Source: Streptomyces asoensis (GTDB taxonomy: Bacteria > Actinomycetota > Actinomycetes > Streptomycetales > Streptomycetaceae). Taken from it: 64,000 bases of DNA. Shown here one piece after another: positions 51,920-60,426 of the stretch. Where the stretch lies: the NCBI RefSeq assembly GCF_013085465.1, contig NZ_CP049838.1, positions 8,432,001 through 8,496,000 of the forward strand, given 5' to 3'. Both the position numbers and the translations under genes were made by a program. Numbering within the stretch: the first letter of the stretch is position 1; every line of letters starts with the position of its first letter. Under the pieces are notes generated by a model. The model did not search any database. It was given only the letters and a program-made list of their open reading frames with translations, and was not told the origin of the DNA.

Positions 51920-53790
51920 ACGCCGTCCGACGCCGAAGAACCGTCGCCGTCACCGCCGCCGCCCTGCTGGCCGGACTCGTCTCCGCGCCCGCGGGACACG
52001 CCACCGAGACCCCGCGCCGGATCGTCGAGAACCTCGACCGCGGCCTGGTCGCCACCCCGTCCGGTGAAGGGACCTTCCTCAGCTGGCGGCTGCTCGGCAC
52101 CGAATACGCGAGGTACGGCGACGCCATCGCCTTCAACGTCTACAAGAACGGACGCCGGCTCAACCGGGAGCCGATACGCAGGTCGACGACCTATCAGGAC
52201 AACACCCGAGGGACGGGGACGTACACCGTCCGCGCCGTCGTCGACGGGCATGTGCAGAAGCCGAGTCCGGCGGCTCTGCGCTTCACCGACGGCTACGCCG
52301 AGATCCCGCTGGCCGGCGCCGACGGCTACACCGTCCAGCACGCCTGGCCGGGTGACCTCGACGGCGACGGACGCTACGAGCTCGTCGTCAGCCGGCTGTC
52401 CGGGACCCGCGACAGGCCCGACCTGCTGGAGGCCTACACGCTCACCGGCGAGCGCCTGTGGCGGGTCGACCTCGGCCCCGGCTCCTACACCCAGGTCGGC
52501 GGGAACGGCGCCAACGACCCGGCGCCCGCCGCGATCAGCGGTTCCACGGCGATCGGCGGCTACCGCAACGACGACAACGTCACCGTCTACGACCTCGACT
52601 CCGACGGCCGCGCCGAGGTGCTGGCGCACACCGCCGCCGGGACCACCTTCGCCGACGGCGCACAGGTCACCGCCGCCTCGCCCGCGAACCAGTTCGTGTC
52701 GGTGATCGACGGAGCGACCGGCACCGAGCGGACCCGGCAGCCCGTCCCCGAAGACTTCGTGGCCGACGGCACCTCCGGCGGCCACTTCGGCATCGCCTAC
52801 CTCGACGGCGAACACCCCAGCCTGGTCACCAAGTTGGTCACCAGGGCCGGAGCCAAGCGCGGCTCGTTCCGGGTCCTGTTCCAGACCTGGGACTTCAACG
52901 GCACGGACCTCACCCGCCGTTGGAAGTACGTGGTGGATCCGACGACCGGCGCGACCGGCTTCCACCAGATCCGCACCGTCGACGTCGACGGGGACGGCAG
53001 GGACGAGATCGCCGACGGCAACTACGTCGTGAACAGCGACGGCACGCTGCGCTACGTCGTCGACCGGGCCATCCACGGCGACCGCTTCGACATCGCCGAC
53101 CTCGACCCCGACCGGCCCGGCCTGGAGGGCTTCGCCATCCAGCAGTCCGAGCTGGGCATCGTCTCCGCCTTCCCCTGGTACTACTACGACGCCGACACCG
53201 GCGAGCGGCTGGTGACCGGCTCGCACCCGACGAGCCCGGTGAGCGACGCCGACCTCGACACCGGCCGCGGGAACGCCGCGGACATCGACCCGGACCACCG
53301 CGGCTACGAGTACTGGACGTCCACCGCCGACGTGACCCGGCCCGGCGCGGGCGTCTTCAACGTCCGGAACGGCAAGGTCTCCACCACCACCCCCAGCGTC
53401 AACTTCCGTATCTGGTGGGACGGTGACAAGGCGTCGGAACTGCTCGACTTCACCCGCGTCGAGAAGTGGGACCCGGCGACCGAGAGCAGCGCGACGGTCT
53501 TCGACCCGGCGGGTGTCGTCTCCGGTGCCCGCAACGCCACCCCGTTCTACGGCGACCTCGTCGGCGACTGGCGCGAGGAGATCCTCGCCGAGACCGCCGA
53601 CCACACCGCCCTGCGCCTCTGCACCACCACCGTGCCGACCGGCACCCGCGTCTACACCCTCGCCCAGAACCCCGCGTACCGCCTCGGCTGGACCGTACGC
53701 GGCTACCTCCAGTCCACGTACACCGACTACTACCTCGGCACCGAGACCCGCCGCGTCCCCGAGCCGCACCTCACCACCCCCGCCCACTGA
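51916..53790 (+). CDS. Secreted rhamnogalacturonan lyase (PL11 type)
   Basis: 624-residue exported lyase. Signal peptide about residues 1-33 (TVAVTAAALLAGLVSAPAGHA). The mature chain begins PRRIVENLDRGLVATPSGEGTFLSWRLL, the PL11 opening, and holds calcium-binding-like beta-propeller repeats (DLDGDGRYELVV, DLDSDGRAEVLA, DVDGDGRDEIAD, GDLVGDWREEILAET). It cleaves the Rha-GalUA bond of rhamnogalacturonan-I by beta-elimination. Third gene of the pectin operon, GTG start coupled to the esterase stop. Confidence 0.92.
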   Translation: MNAVRRRRTVAVTAAALLAGLVSAPAGHATETPRRIVENLDRGLVATPSGEGTFLSWRLLGTEYARYGDAIAFNVYKNGRRLNREPIRRSTTYQDNTRGTGTYTVRAVVDGHVQKPSPAALRFTDGYAEIPLAGADGYTVQHAWPGDLDGDGRYELVVSRLSGTRDRPDLLEAYTLTGERLWRVDLGPGSYTQVGGNGANDPAPAAISGSTAIGGYRNDDNVTVYDLDSDGRAEVLAHTAAGTTFADGAQVTAASPANQFVSVIDGATGTERTRQPVPEDFVADGTSGGHFGIAYLDGEHPSLVTKLVTRAGAKRGSFRVLFQTWDFNGTDLTRRWKYVVDPTTGATGFHQIRTVDVDGDGRDEIADGNYVVNSDGTLRYVVDRAIHGDRFDIADLDPDRPGLEGFAIQQSELGIVSAFPWYYYDADTGERLVTGSHPTSPVSDADLDTGRGNAADIDPDHRGYEYWTSTADVTRPGAGVFNVRNGKVSTTTPSVNFRIWWDGDKASELLDFTRVEKWDPATESSATVFDPAGVVSGARNATPFYGDLVGDWREEILAETADHTALRLCTTTVPTGTRVYTLAQNPAYRLGWTVRGYLQSTYTDYYLGTETRRVPEPHLTTPAH

Positions 53791-53804
53791 AGGAGCCGAC
53801 CGAC

Positions 53805-54512
53805 ATGACGACCACCCGCAGGGCATTCGGAGCCCTCGCCGCCGGCGCCGCGCTGGCCGCCCTCGCCCCGGCGACCACCGCGAGCGCCCGGCCCCGCCAC
53901 CGCCGCCTGATCGCCCACGACGACTTCCGCCACGGCCTGCGCCAGTGGGCCGTCGAACTGGAGAACGGCGGGACGGTCACCGCCTCCCGCGGGACCCTGG
54001 AGGTCGACGTGCCCGCCGGGGCGACGATCTGGTTCAAGCGGCCGCTCGAAGGGCCGTACGTCCTCGAGTACGTCGCCACGCCCGTCTCCGCGGGCGGGGT
54101 CAACGACCGCGTCTCCGACCTCAACAACTTCTGGAACGCCGTCGACGTCCGCTCCCCGGAGAATCTCTTCGCCACCCCGCGCGGCGGCGCCCTCGCCGAG
54201 TACGACTACCTGAAGACGTACTACGTCGGCTACGGCGCCAACACCAACACCACGACCCGGCTGCGCCGCTATGTCGGCGAGGCGGGGGTGCGTCCGCTGA
54301 TCTACGACTACACCGAGCCGCTGCTCGTCGCGAACGAGCCGAACCACGTCCGTATCGTCTCCGACGGTTCGGTCGTCCGCTGGTGGAACAACGGCCGGCT
54401 CGTCTTCGACCACACCGACCCGGAGCCCTACACGGGCGGGCACTTCGCCTTCCGCACCACGTGGAGCCATTTCCGGATCAACGACTTCCGGGCGTGGTCC
54501 CTTATTCCCTGA
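53805..54512 (+). CDS. Tat-exported DUF6250-type protein of the rhamnogalacturonan operon
   Basis: 235-residue exported protein with a twin-arginine signal (TTTRRAFGALAAGAALAALA). The rest is a beta-sandwich-like domain (HDDFRHGLRQWAVELENGG, NFWNAVDVRSPENLF, LKTYYVGYGANTNTTTRLRR, RWWNNGRLVFDHTDPEPYT) that I recall as DUF6250, found with rhamnogalacturonan lyases. It looks like a concanavalin-type sugar-binding or sugar-cleaving module. ATG 8 nt after AAGGAG. Last gene of the operon; the sequence downstream starts a new promoter. Confidence 0.8.
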   Translation: MTTTRRAFGALAAGAALAALAPATTASARPRHRRLIAHDDFRHGLRQWAVELENGGTVTASRGTLEVDVPAGATIWFKRPLEGPYVLEYVATPVSAGGVNDRVSDLNNFWNAVDVRSPENLFATPRGGALAEYDYLKTYYVGYGANTNTTTRLRRYVGEAGVRPLIYDYTEPLLVANEPNHVRIVSDGSVVRWWNNGRLVFDHTDPEPYTGGHFAFRTTWSHFRINDFRAWSLIP

Positions 54513-54541
54513 TTGGCAAACTCTTTAAGGGTGTCTTATCT
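54513..54541 (+). promoter_or_regulatory. Candidate promoter of the GDSL hydrolase gene
   Basis: TTGGCA (54513-54518), a 17-nt spacer and TTATCT (54536-54541), a good match to a housekeeping sigma-70-type promoter, starting right after the stop of the DUF6250 gene. The region downstream also has CCTACG-ATCG-CGTAGG (54561-54576), a possible operator near the expected transcription start. Confidence 0.5.
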
Positions 54542-54605
54542 CACCGCCCGTCAACCCCTTCCTACGATCGCGTAGGTCACATTCGAAGGTGAATGATGAA
54601 CTGCT

Positions 54606-55424
54606 GTGGCAGACGATTCGAAGAGTGACGACAGATCAGTGATCGGGTCGTACGTGGCGGTGGGGGACAGCTTCACCGAGGGCGTCGGCGACCCAGGCCC
54701 CGACGGGGCGTTCGTCGGCTGGGCGGACCGCTTCGCGGTGCTCCTCGCGGACCGGCGGCCCGAGGGCGACTTCAACTACACCAACCTCGCGGTCCGCGGA
54801 AAGCTGCTCGACCAGATCATGGAGGACCAACTCCCCAGGGCGGTGGAACTCGCCCCGGACCTGGTCTCCTTCTGTGCGGGCGGCAACGACATCCTCCGTC
54901 CCGGTACCGACCCGGACGAGGTCGCCGAGCGTTTCGAACGCGCGATCTCGGCCCTGACCGCCGCAGCCGGCACCGTCATGGTGACCACCGGCTTCGACAC
55001 CCGTGGCATCCCCGTGCTCAAGCATCTGCGCGGCAAGATCGCCACCTACAACGGCCATGTGCGTGCCGTGGCCGACCGCTACGGCTGTCCGGTCCTCGAC
55101 CTGTGGTCCCTGAAGTCCATTCAGGACCGCAGGGCCTGGGACGGCGACCGGCTCCACCTCTCCCCGGAGGGGCACACGCGCGTGGCGCTGCGCGGTGGGC
55201 AGGCCCTCGGCCTCGAGGTACCGGCCGACCCGGAGCAGCCGTGGCCGCTGCTCCCGCCGCGCGGCACCCTGGACGTGCGGCGCGACGACGTCCACTGGGC
55301 GCGCGAGTACCTGGTGCCGTGGATCGGGCGCCGGCTGCGCGGGGAGTCCTCCGGCGACCATGTGACCGCCAAGGGCACGCTGTCGCCGGACGACATCAGG
55401 ATGCGGATAGCGGCCGTGGCCTGA
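54606..55424 (+). CDS. SGNH/GDSL hydrolase
   Basis: 272-residue cytoplasmic GDSL hydrolase without signal peptide. Block I is YVAVGDSFTEGVGDPG (nucleophile Ser), the Gly block is NYTNLAVRGK, the Asn block SFCAGGNDILRPG, and the catalytic Asp/His are in DRLHLSPEGHTRVA. It hydrolyses esters or thioesters; the substrate is unknown. The GTG start at 54606 has no good ribosome-binding site, so a GTG downstream (VIGSYVAVGDS) is an alternative. Members of this group are common single genes in Streptomyces. Confidence 0.85.
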   Translation: MADDSKSDDRSVIGSYVAVGDSFTEGVGDPGPDGAFVGWADRFAVLLADRRPEGDFNYTNLAVRGKLLDQIMEDQLPRAVELAPDLVSFCAGGNDILRPGTDPDEVAERFERAISALTAAAGTVMVTTGFDTRGIPVLKHLRGKIATYNGHVRAVADRYGCPVLDLWSLKSIQDRRAWDGDRLHLSPEGHTRVALRGGQALGLEVPADPEQPWPLLPPRGTLDVRRDDVHWAREYLVPWIGRRLRGESSGDHVTAKGTLSPDDIRMRIAAVA

Positions 55425-55443
55425 ACCGCCGACCGGGTGGCTC

Positions 55444-55476
55444 GCGGCCGGCCGCGGACGACGCACGGCCGGCCGC
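55444..55476 (+). terminator. Hairpin after the GDSL hydrolase
   Basis: Inverted repeat GCGGCCGGCC / GGCCGGCCGC (10 bp) with a 13-nt loop, 19 nt after the stop codon. Confidence 0.5.
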
Positions 55477-55589
55477 TCCACCAGTGAGGTGATCACACCG
55501 GAGTGGTGCCCGGGCGGGGCCGGGCACGGGTGCTGGGATGACCGCACCCGCACCTGGCACCGCCCGACACCTCCAAGGACCGGTCCCGC

Positions 55590-56351
55590 ATGCCCTTTCC
55601 CCGTACGCCCGTCGCCGCGGCCCTCGTCTCCCTGCTCGCCCTGGGCGTCCCCGCACTCACCGGGCCCACGGCGGCCGCGCTGCCCGCCCACCCCGCCGTG
55701 GCGGCCCGTCCGCTCGCACCGGACAGCCCCGCCACCGTCACGGTGACCGGCGAGGGCAGCGCGAGCGCACCGCCCGACCTCGCGGTCGTGGGCGCCGGCG
55801 TCGAGGCCTCCGCCAAGACCTCGCAGTCCGCGCTGGACGCACAGAACAAGGCGGCCGCCGCCCTGCTGGCCGCCGTCCGCGCCCAGGGCGTCGCCGACCG
55901 GGACATCCGTACGGAGAGCATCTCCCTCGACGCCGTCTACGACCACACGGGCGGCACCGCCCGTCTGACGGGCTACCAGGCCGCGCAGTCCTTCTCCGTG
56001 AAGGTGCGTGAGGTGGCGAGGGTCGGCGCGGTCGTGCAGGCGGTCACCGACGCCGCCGGTGCCGCCGGCCGGATCGGTTTCGTGGCCTTCGACGTCTCCG
56101 ACCCCGCCCCGATGCGGGCCGGTGCGCGCGAGGCCGCCCACGCCGACGCCCACGCCAAGGCCGAGCAGTACGCCCGCCTCAGCGGCCGCCACCTGGGCCG
56201 GCTCGTCTCGCTCAGCGAGGACGCGTCGAGCTCCCCGCGCCCGGCGCCGTCGTCCGCGGACACCCCCGGTGCCGGTCTCGGGGGTGTGCCCGTCGCACCC
56301 GGTGAGATCCGCGCGACGGCGACGGTGACGGCGGTGTACGAGCTGGACTGA
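55590..56351 (+). CDS. Secreted SIMPL (DUF541) domain protein
   Basis: 253-residue exported protein. Signal peptide about residues 1-30 (VAAALVSLLALGVPALTGPTAAA), then a SIMPL domain (ATVTVTGEGSASAPPDLAVVGAGVEASAKTS and later NKAAAALLAAVRAQGVADRDIRTESISL). Members form periplasmic or surface oligomers; the molecular role is not established. ATG 9 nt after AAGGA. The last 37 codons and 13 following codons lie in a 150-bp unit that is repeated twice downstream, so the stop codon exists in three in-frame copies. Confidence 0.88.
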   Translation: MPFPRTPVAAALVSLLALGVPALTGPTAAALPAHPAVAARPLAPDSPATVTVTGEGSASAPPDLAVVGAGVEASAKTSQSALDAQNKAAAALLAAVRAQGVADRDIRTESISLDAVYDHTGGTARLTGYQAAQSFSVKVREVARVGAVVQAVTDAAGAAGRIGFVAFDVSDPAPMRAGAREAAHADAHAKAEQYARLSGRHLGRLVSLSEDASSSPRPAPSSADTPGAGLGGVPVAPGEIRATATVTAVYELD

Positions 56352-56659
56352 GCCGCCGGCCGCAGCGGGTCACGGGTCGGGTCGAGGTGCCCGGCGCCGT
56401 CGTCCGCCGAGACCCTCGGCGCCGGTCTCGGGGGTGTGCCCGTCGCACCCGGTGAGATCCGCGCGACGGCGACGGTGACGGCGCTGTACGAGCTGGACTG
56501 AGCCGCCGGCCGCAGCGGGTCACGGGTCGGGTCGAGGTGCCCGGCGCCGTCGGCCGCGGACACCCCCGGTGCCGGTCTTGGGGGTGTGCCCGTCGCACCC
56601 GGTGAGATCCGCGCGACGGCGACGGTGACGGCGGTGTACGAACTGGACTGAGCCGCCGT
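56239..56659. repeat. Three-copy 150-bp tandem repeat covering the SIMPL gene end
   Basis: Copies at 56239-56388, 56389-56538 and a partial third to about 56659. The period is exactly 150 bp (stop codons at 56349, 56499 and 56649), so the frame is kept between copies but each copy ends in TGA. Each unit contains the last 37 codons of the SIMPL gene plus 39 nt of spacer; copies differ at only a few positions (for example GTG versus CTG before TACGA). The remaining 170 nt to the TetR gene hold no gene I can support. Confidence 0.85.
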
Positions 56660-56828
56660 GAACCCGGGGCCGGCCACGGGCCGGGTCGAGCGCCGGACCG
56701 CCGCGGAGGCGGCACGGGCGCAGTAGGTCTCATGTACGGCGGGGTGGCGCGGTTCCGAGGGCCTGCTCCCGGCCGCCGGCCGGGCGGCAGCTGTGGTGGC
56801 CTCCGGGTTCGCGGCGGCAGCCGGTCTC

Positions 56829-57449
56829 TCAGCGCTCCTGGGCGCTCAACGTCTCGGGGCCCAGCCCGAGTTCCCGGGCCAGCGCCTCGTCGACCCACTC
56901 CTGGGCCCGGGCCCGGGACACCGTGCCCGCGTAGGACGTCAGCTGTACGGCGAGTCCGTCGAGCAGGGCGGTCAGGCGCAGGGCCGTGCCGGCCGGGTCC
57001 GGGCACCGGAACTCGCCCGCGGCCACGCCCTCCGCGATCACCTCGGCGAGCGCCGCCTTCCACTCCCGGTCGAGATCCCGCGCGACCTCCCGCAGCGCGG
57101 GCTCGCGCAGCGACACCGCCCAGCCCTCGATCCACAGCCGCCAGCCCTTGGCCTGTCCCGTGGGCGCGTACCAGCGCACCGCCGACCGCAGCCGGCGCAG
57201 TGCCGTGGTACGGCGGCCGACCAGCTTGCGCAGCAGCGCCAGGTCGCCCTCGGCCGCGTAGGCGAACGCGTCGGCGACGAGCTTCTCCTTCGTCGAGAAG
57301 TGGTAGAGCACCAGGGCGTTGCTCACACCGAGGGCCGCGGCCACGTCGGCGATCCTGACCGCCGCCACGCCCCGCGCCTCGATCTGCTCGATGGCCGCCC
57401 GCAGCAGCTCCTCGCGCCGCTCGGCCACACTCAACCGGACCCTCACCAC
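56829..57449 (-). CDS. TetR family transcriptional regulator
   Basis: 206-residue regulator with an N-terminal TetR DNA-binding domain (RREELLRAAIEQIEARGVAA, then VRIADVAAALGVSNALVLYH and FSTKEKLVADAFAYA) and a helical C-terminal ligand domain. GTG start at 57449 (a second GTG follows immediately). It lies 58 nt downstream of the amino acid dehydrogenase on the same strand, so it is likely the operon's own regulator acting at the dyad near 58748. The ligand is unknown. Confidence 0.9.
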   Translation of the reverse strand: MVRVRLSVAERREELLRAAIEQIEARGVAAVRIADVAAALGVSNALVLYHFSTKEKLVADAFAYAAEGDLALLRKLVGRRTTALRRLRSAVRWYAPTGQAKGWRLWIEGWAVSLREPALREVARDLDREWKAALAEVIAEGVAAGEFRCPDPAGTALRLTALLDGLAVQLTSYAGTVSRARAQEWVDEALARELGLGPETLSAQER

Positions 57450-57507
57450 GCCGTCACCCTATTCCGTCGGCGTGCGCGACGCCGGACCGGTCCGTGGCTG
57501 CGGCCGC

Positions 57508-58695
57508 TCACGGACCGGGCCGGTACCGCCCGAAGCGTTCCGCGATCACCGGCAGCCGCTGCTCGGCGATCGTGTGCGCGGCGGCCCGGGGTGTCGTGCC
57601 GTCCGCCTCGGCGCGGGCCAGCACCAGTTCCACCAGGGCACGCATCGAGCGGCGCGTGTACGCGAAGGCCTCCGCCGCGTCCGCGCCGATGTCGCCGAAC
57701 AGCGTCCACCACCACCAGGCGTTCGTCCCGGAGTTGACGACGACGTCCGGCAGCACGCTCACCCCGCGCGCGTGCAGCAGCTTCTCCGCTTCCGGCAGGA
57801 CGGGCATGTTGGCCGCCTCGGCGATCCACCGGGCGCCGATCCGCTCCTGCTCCTCGACCCCGATGGCGTACGACACGGCGGCCGGCACCAGCACCTCCGC
57901 CTCCACCGACAGCCAGGCGTCCCCCGGCAGCTCGAGGTCGCCGGGCCGCAGTACGGCGCGGTCCACGGTGCCGTGGGCGTCCCGCGCGGCGAGCAGCGCC
58001 TCCACGTCGAGACCGGCCGGGTGGGCGATCGTGCCCTTCACGTCGGCGACGGCCACGACCGTCAGCCCCGCGCGCGTGAGAAAGCGCGCCGTGGCCCCGC
58101 CCATGGTGCCGAACCCCTGGAGGGCGACCCGCGTCCCGGCGTAGGCCACCCCGGCCCGGTCCAGGGCGGTCAGCACGGACTCGGCGACCCCGCAGCCGCC
58201 GACCAGCTCGTCCAGGCCGATGCCGTCCACCTCGACGGCGAAGGCGGCGGCGAGCCGCTCGCGCGCGGCGGACTCGTCGTCCAGCAGCGGGTAGACCGCC
58301 TGCACGGACGAGACCAGCCCCGCCTCGGCGGCCGCCCGGTCCACCAGGTCCTGGGTCAGCCCCAGGTCCTCGCCGGTGGTCCAGCAGCTCTCCACGTACG
58401 GCCGCACCGCCCGCAGATAGCGCACCAGCAGTCCGTACGCCGCCGGGTCCCGCGGATCGCAGTCGATGCCGCCCTTGGCTCCGCCCAGGGGGACGTAGCG
58501 GGCCTCGGGGTCGTAGTGCAGCGCCTCCTTGAGGCTCATGCCGCGGGCGAGCCCGGTCACCTCCTCCAGGGTGCAGCCCGCCCGCATCCGCAGCCCGCCG
58601 CTGCACACGCCGCGCACGAGCCGGTCGACGACCAGGTGGCCCTGGCGCCCGGTGACGTGGTCGGTCCAGGTGAGCGACAGGAAGGGGGCGGTCAT
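57508..58695 (-). CDS. Glu/Leu/Phe/Val dehydrogenase family protein
   Basis: 395-residue NAD(P)-dependent amino acid dehydrogenase. The dimerisation/substrate region contains VRGVCSGGLRMRAGCTLEEV, the catalytic ARYVPLGGAKGGIDCDP (GGxKGG Lys), and the Rossmann segment GTRVALQGFGTMGGATARFL. It reductively aminates or oxidatively deaminates an amino acid; which one is not readable. Four consecutive Trp near residue 340 (NAWWWWTLF) are unusual. First gene of a two-gene operon with the TetR regulator. ATG start with GGAG upstream. Confidence 0.88.
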   Translation of the reverse strand: MTAPFLSLTWTDHVTGRQGHLVVDRLVRGVCSGGLRMRAGCTLEEVTGLARGMSLKEALHYDPEARYVPLGGAKGGIDCDPRDPAAYGLLVRYLRAVRPYVESCWTTGEDLGLTQDLVDRAAAEAGLVSSVQAVYPLLDDESAARERLAAAFAVEVDGIGLDELVGGCGVAESVLTALDRAGVAYAGTRVALQGFGTMGGATARFLTRAGLTVVAVADVKGTIAHPAGLDVEALLAARDAHGTVDRAVLRPGDLELPGDAWLSVEAEVLVPAAVSYAIGVEEQERIGARWIAEAANMPVLPEAEKLLHARGVSVLPDVVVNSGTNAWWWWTLFGDIGADAAEAFAYTRRSMRALVELVLARAEADGTTPRAAAHTIAEQRLPVIAERFGRYRPGP

Positions 58696-58721
58696 ACGGA
58701 CTCCTCGACCGGCGGGCCGGT

Positions 58722-58767
58722 ACGGCTGAGACGGCTGAAACGGCTGGTACTGAACAGTGGGTCAGTA
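58722..58767. promoter_or_regulatory. TetR-type dyad and 9-bp repeats upstream of the amino acid dehydrogenase
   Basis: Dyad TACTGA-N8-TCAGTA at 58748-58767, of the size and sequence often bound by TetR-family proteins, 52 nt upstream of the dehydrogenase start. Beside it ACGGCTGAG, ACGGCTGAA and ACGGCTGGT form three 9-bp tandem repeats at 58722-58748 in the 5' leader. The dyad is the likely operator of the TetR protein encoded second in this operon. Confidence 0.6.
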
Positions 58768-58884
58768 TCGGAACGCGGGGACGCCGTGTCAAAGCACGCT
58801 CGCGGTGGAATGACCGGGCTGACCCCGGCGTTGTCGGAGCGGGCGACCATAATGGAATGCCTCAGCGACTCCCCTGGAGGTACC

Positions 58885-60114
58885 GTGTCCGGTTTCCGTT
58901 CCCTGAGCTCCGGGCTCCGCGCTCTACAGCCCGCGGCCTTCGGCGCGGATCCGAGCGGTGAGCGCCTGGCGCGCATCCGCAGATCGCCCCACTTCAAGGA
59001 CGGGGTCTTCCAGAACCCCGGCGGCCTGGCGAGTACCCGGCCCTCGGGCTCGATGCTCGAGTTCGCCAAGGTCTTCTTCGACAAGGACCAGCGTCCCCGC
59101 CGCGCGCCCGCGGGCACCGTACCGGTGCACCCCACCACCCTCGCCGACCTCGCCAAGCCGCCGGCGACAGGTCTGCGGCTGACCTGGATGGGGCACTCCA
59201 GCGTGCTCGCGGAGATCGACGGGCAGCGCGTGCTGTTCGACCCCGTCTGGGGCGAGCGCTGCTCCCCCTTCCCCTTCGCGGGGCCCAAGCGGCTGCACCC
59301 GGTCCCGCTGCCGCTGGCCGCGCTGGGCCCGGTCGACGTCGTCGTCATCTCCCACGACCACTACGACCATCTGGACCTGCCCACGATCAAGGCGCTCGCG
59401 GACACGGACACCCTGTTCGCCGTGCCGCTCGGCGTCGGCGCCCACCTCGAACACTGGGGCGTGTCCGCCGACCGGCTGCGCGAGCTGGACTGGCACGAGG
59501 CGACGAAGGTCGGCGGACTCACCCTGACCGCCACCCCGGCCCGGCACTTCTGCGGCCGCGGTCTGCGCAACACCCAGCACACCCTGTGGGCCTCCTGGGT
59601 GGTCGCGGGCGAGGAGCACCGGATCTACCACAGTGGTGACACGGGCTACTTCGAGGGCTTCAAGGACATCGGCGCCGAGCACGGCCCGTTCGACGCGACG
59701 ATGATCCAGATCGGCGCCTACTCGGACTTCTGGCCCGACATCCACATGACCCCCGAGGAGGGCATGCGCGCCCACCTGGACCTCCAGAGCGGTCCCGGCG
59801 GAGTGATGCTGCCGATCCACTGGGGCACGTTCAACCTCGCCACCCACGCGTGGACCGACCCGGGGGAGGGCACCCTGGCCGCCGCGCGGGCCGTCGGGGC
59901 ACGGGCCGCCCTGCCCCGGCCCGGCGAGCCCTTCGAGCCCGCCGCCGAGACCGTCCCGGGCGAGCCGTGGTGGCGGGAGGCGGCACTCGCGCCGGCCGCC
60001 GGATGGCAGCCGCTGATCGCGACGGCAATCAAGGCCAAAGCCGATACCGAGAGTGACGAAAGTCGGGACGCCGTCGAGGGTGGCGAGGCGTCGGAGGCGG
60101 TCCCGGCGGGCTGA
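58885..60114 (+). CDS. MBL-fold metallohydrolase (NAPE-PLD / UlaG-like)
   Basis: 409-residue metallo-beta-lactamase-fold protein. Metal ligands are in WMGHSSVLAEIDGQRVLFDP, VVISHDHYDHLDLPTI (HxHxDH) and PARHFCGRG, HSGDTGYF, and PIHWGTFNLA. The N-terminal segment (SPHFKDGVFQNP) is typical of NAPE-phospholipase-D/UlaG-like members, suggesting a phosphodiesterase or lactonase on a lipid-like substrate. GTG start at 58885 with TGGAGG 6 nt upstream. The C-terminal tail is acidic and low-complexity. Confidence 0.9.
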   Translation: MSGFRSLSSGLRALQPAAFGADPSGERLARIRRSPHFKDGVFQNPGGLASTRPSGSMLEFAKVFFDKDQRPRRAPAGTVPVHPTTLADLAKPPATGLRLTWMGHSSVLAEIDGQRVLFDPVWGERCSPFPFAGPKRLHPVPLPLAALGPVDVVVISHDHYDHLDLPTIKALADTDTLFAVPLGVGAHLEHWGVSADRLRELDWHEATKVGGLTLTATPARHFCGRGLRNTQHTLWASWVVAGEEHRIYHSGDTGYFEGFKDIGAEHGPFDATMIQIGAYSDFWPDIHMTPEEGMRAHLDLQSGPGGVMLPIHWGTFNLATHAWTDPGEGTLAAARAVGARAALPRPGEPFEPAAETVPGEPWWREAALAPAAGWQPLIATAIKAKADTESDESRDAVEGGEASEAVPAG

Positions 60115-60134
60115 TCGGGAGCCGTGGACGTTCG

Positions 60135-60177
60135 ACTGTGCGGGCCGGGGAGCGAAAAGCTCCCCGGCCCGCACAGT
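60135..60177 (+). terminator. Strong intrinsic terminator
   Basis: Perfect 19-bp inverted repeat ACTGTGCGGGCCGGGGAGC / GCTCCCCGGCCCGCACAGT with a GAAAA loop, followed by TATTT, 21 nt after the stop of the MBL gene. The clearest intrinsic terminator in the window. The 250 nt between it and cvnA hold no gene; they should contain the conservon promoter. Confidence 0.85.
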
Positions 60178-60426
60178 TATTTCCGGACCATCTCTGACCA
60201 GGTCTGATCGGCTCCTTTCCGAGTTGCCCCTTGGTCGGTGCGCCTTTATCGGTCTGTCGTGCGAAGCCTCATACCAGAGCGGGACGCTCGCTGGGTGACT
60301 TTGTCAACTGCCCACCGCACCTGACACGTTGCCGACTACTGTGAGTGGCCGTCGGGCGACACCGGGCCGAATTCTTGGGCTCTCCCGACCGACAGCCAGG
60401 CTCGACGGACCAGTACGAGGACACCG

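Noticed and set aside
55973..56677. Minus-strand frame with a 50-residue repeat over the 150-bp array
   Set aside because: The repeat in the protein only mirrors the DNA repeat, whose period is divisible by three; the plus strand has the SIMPL gene with signal peptide and ribosome-binding site.
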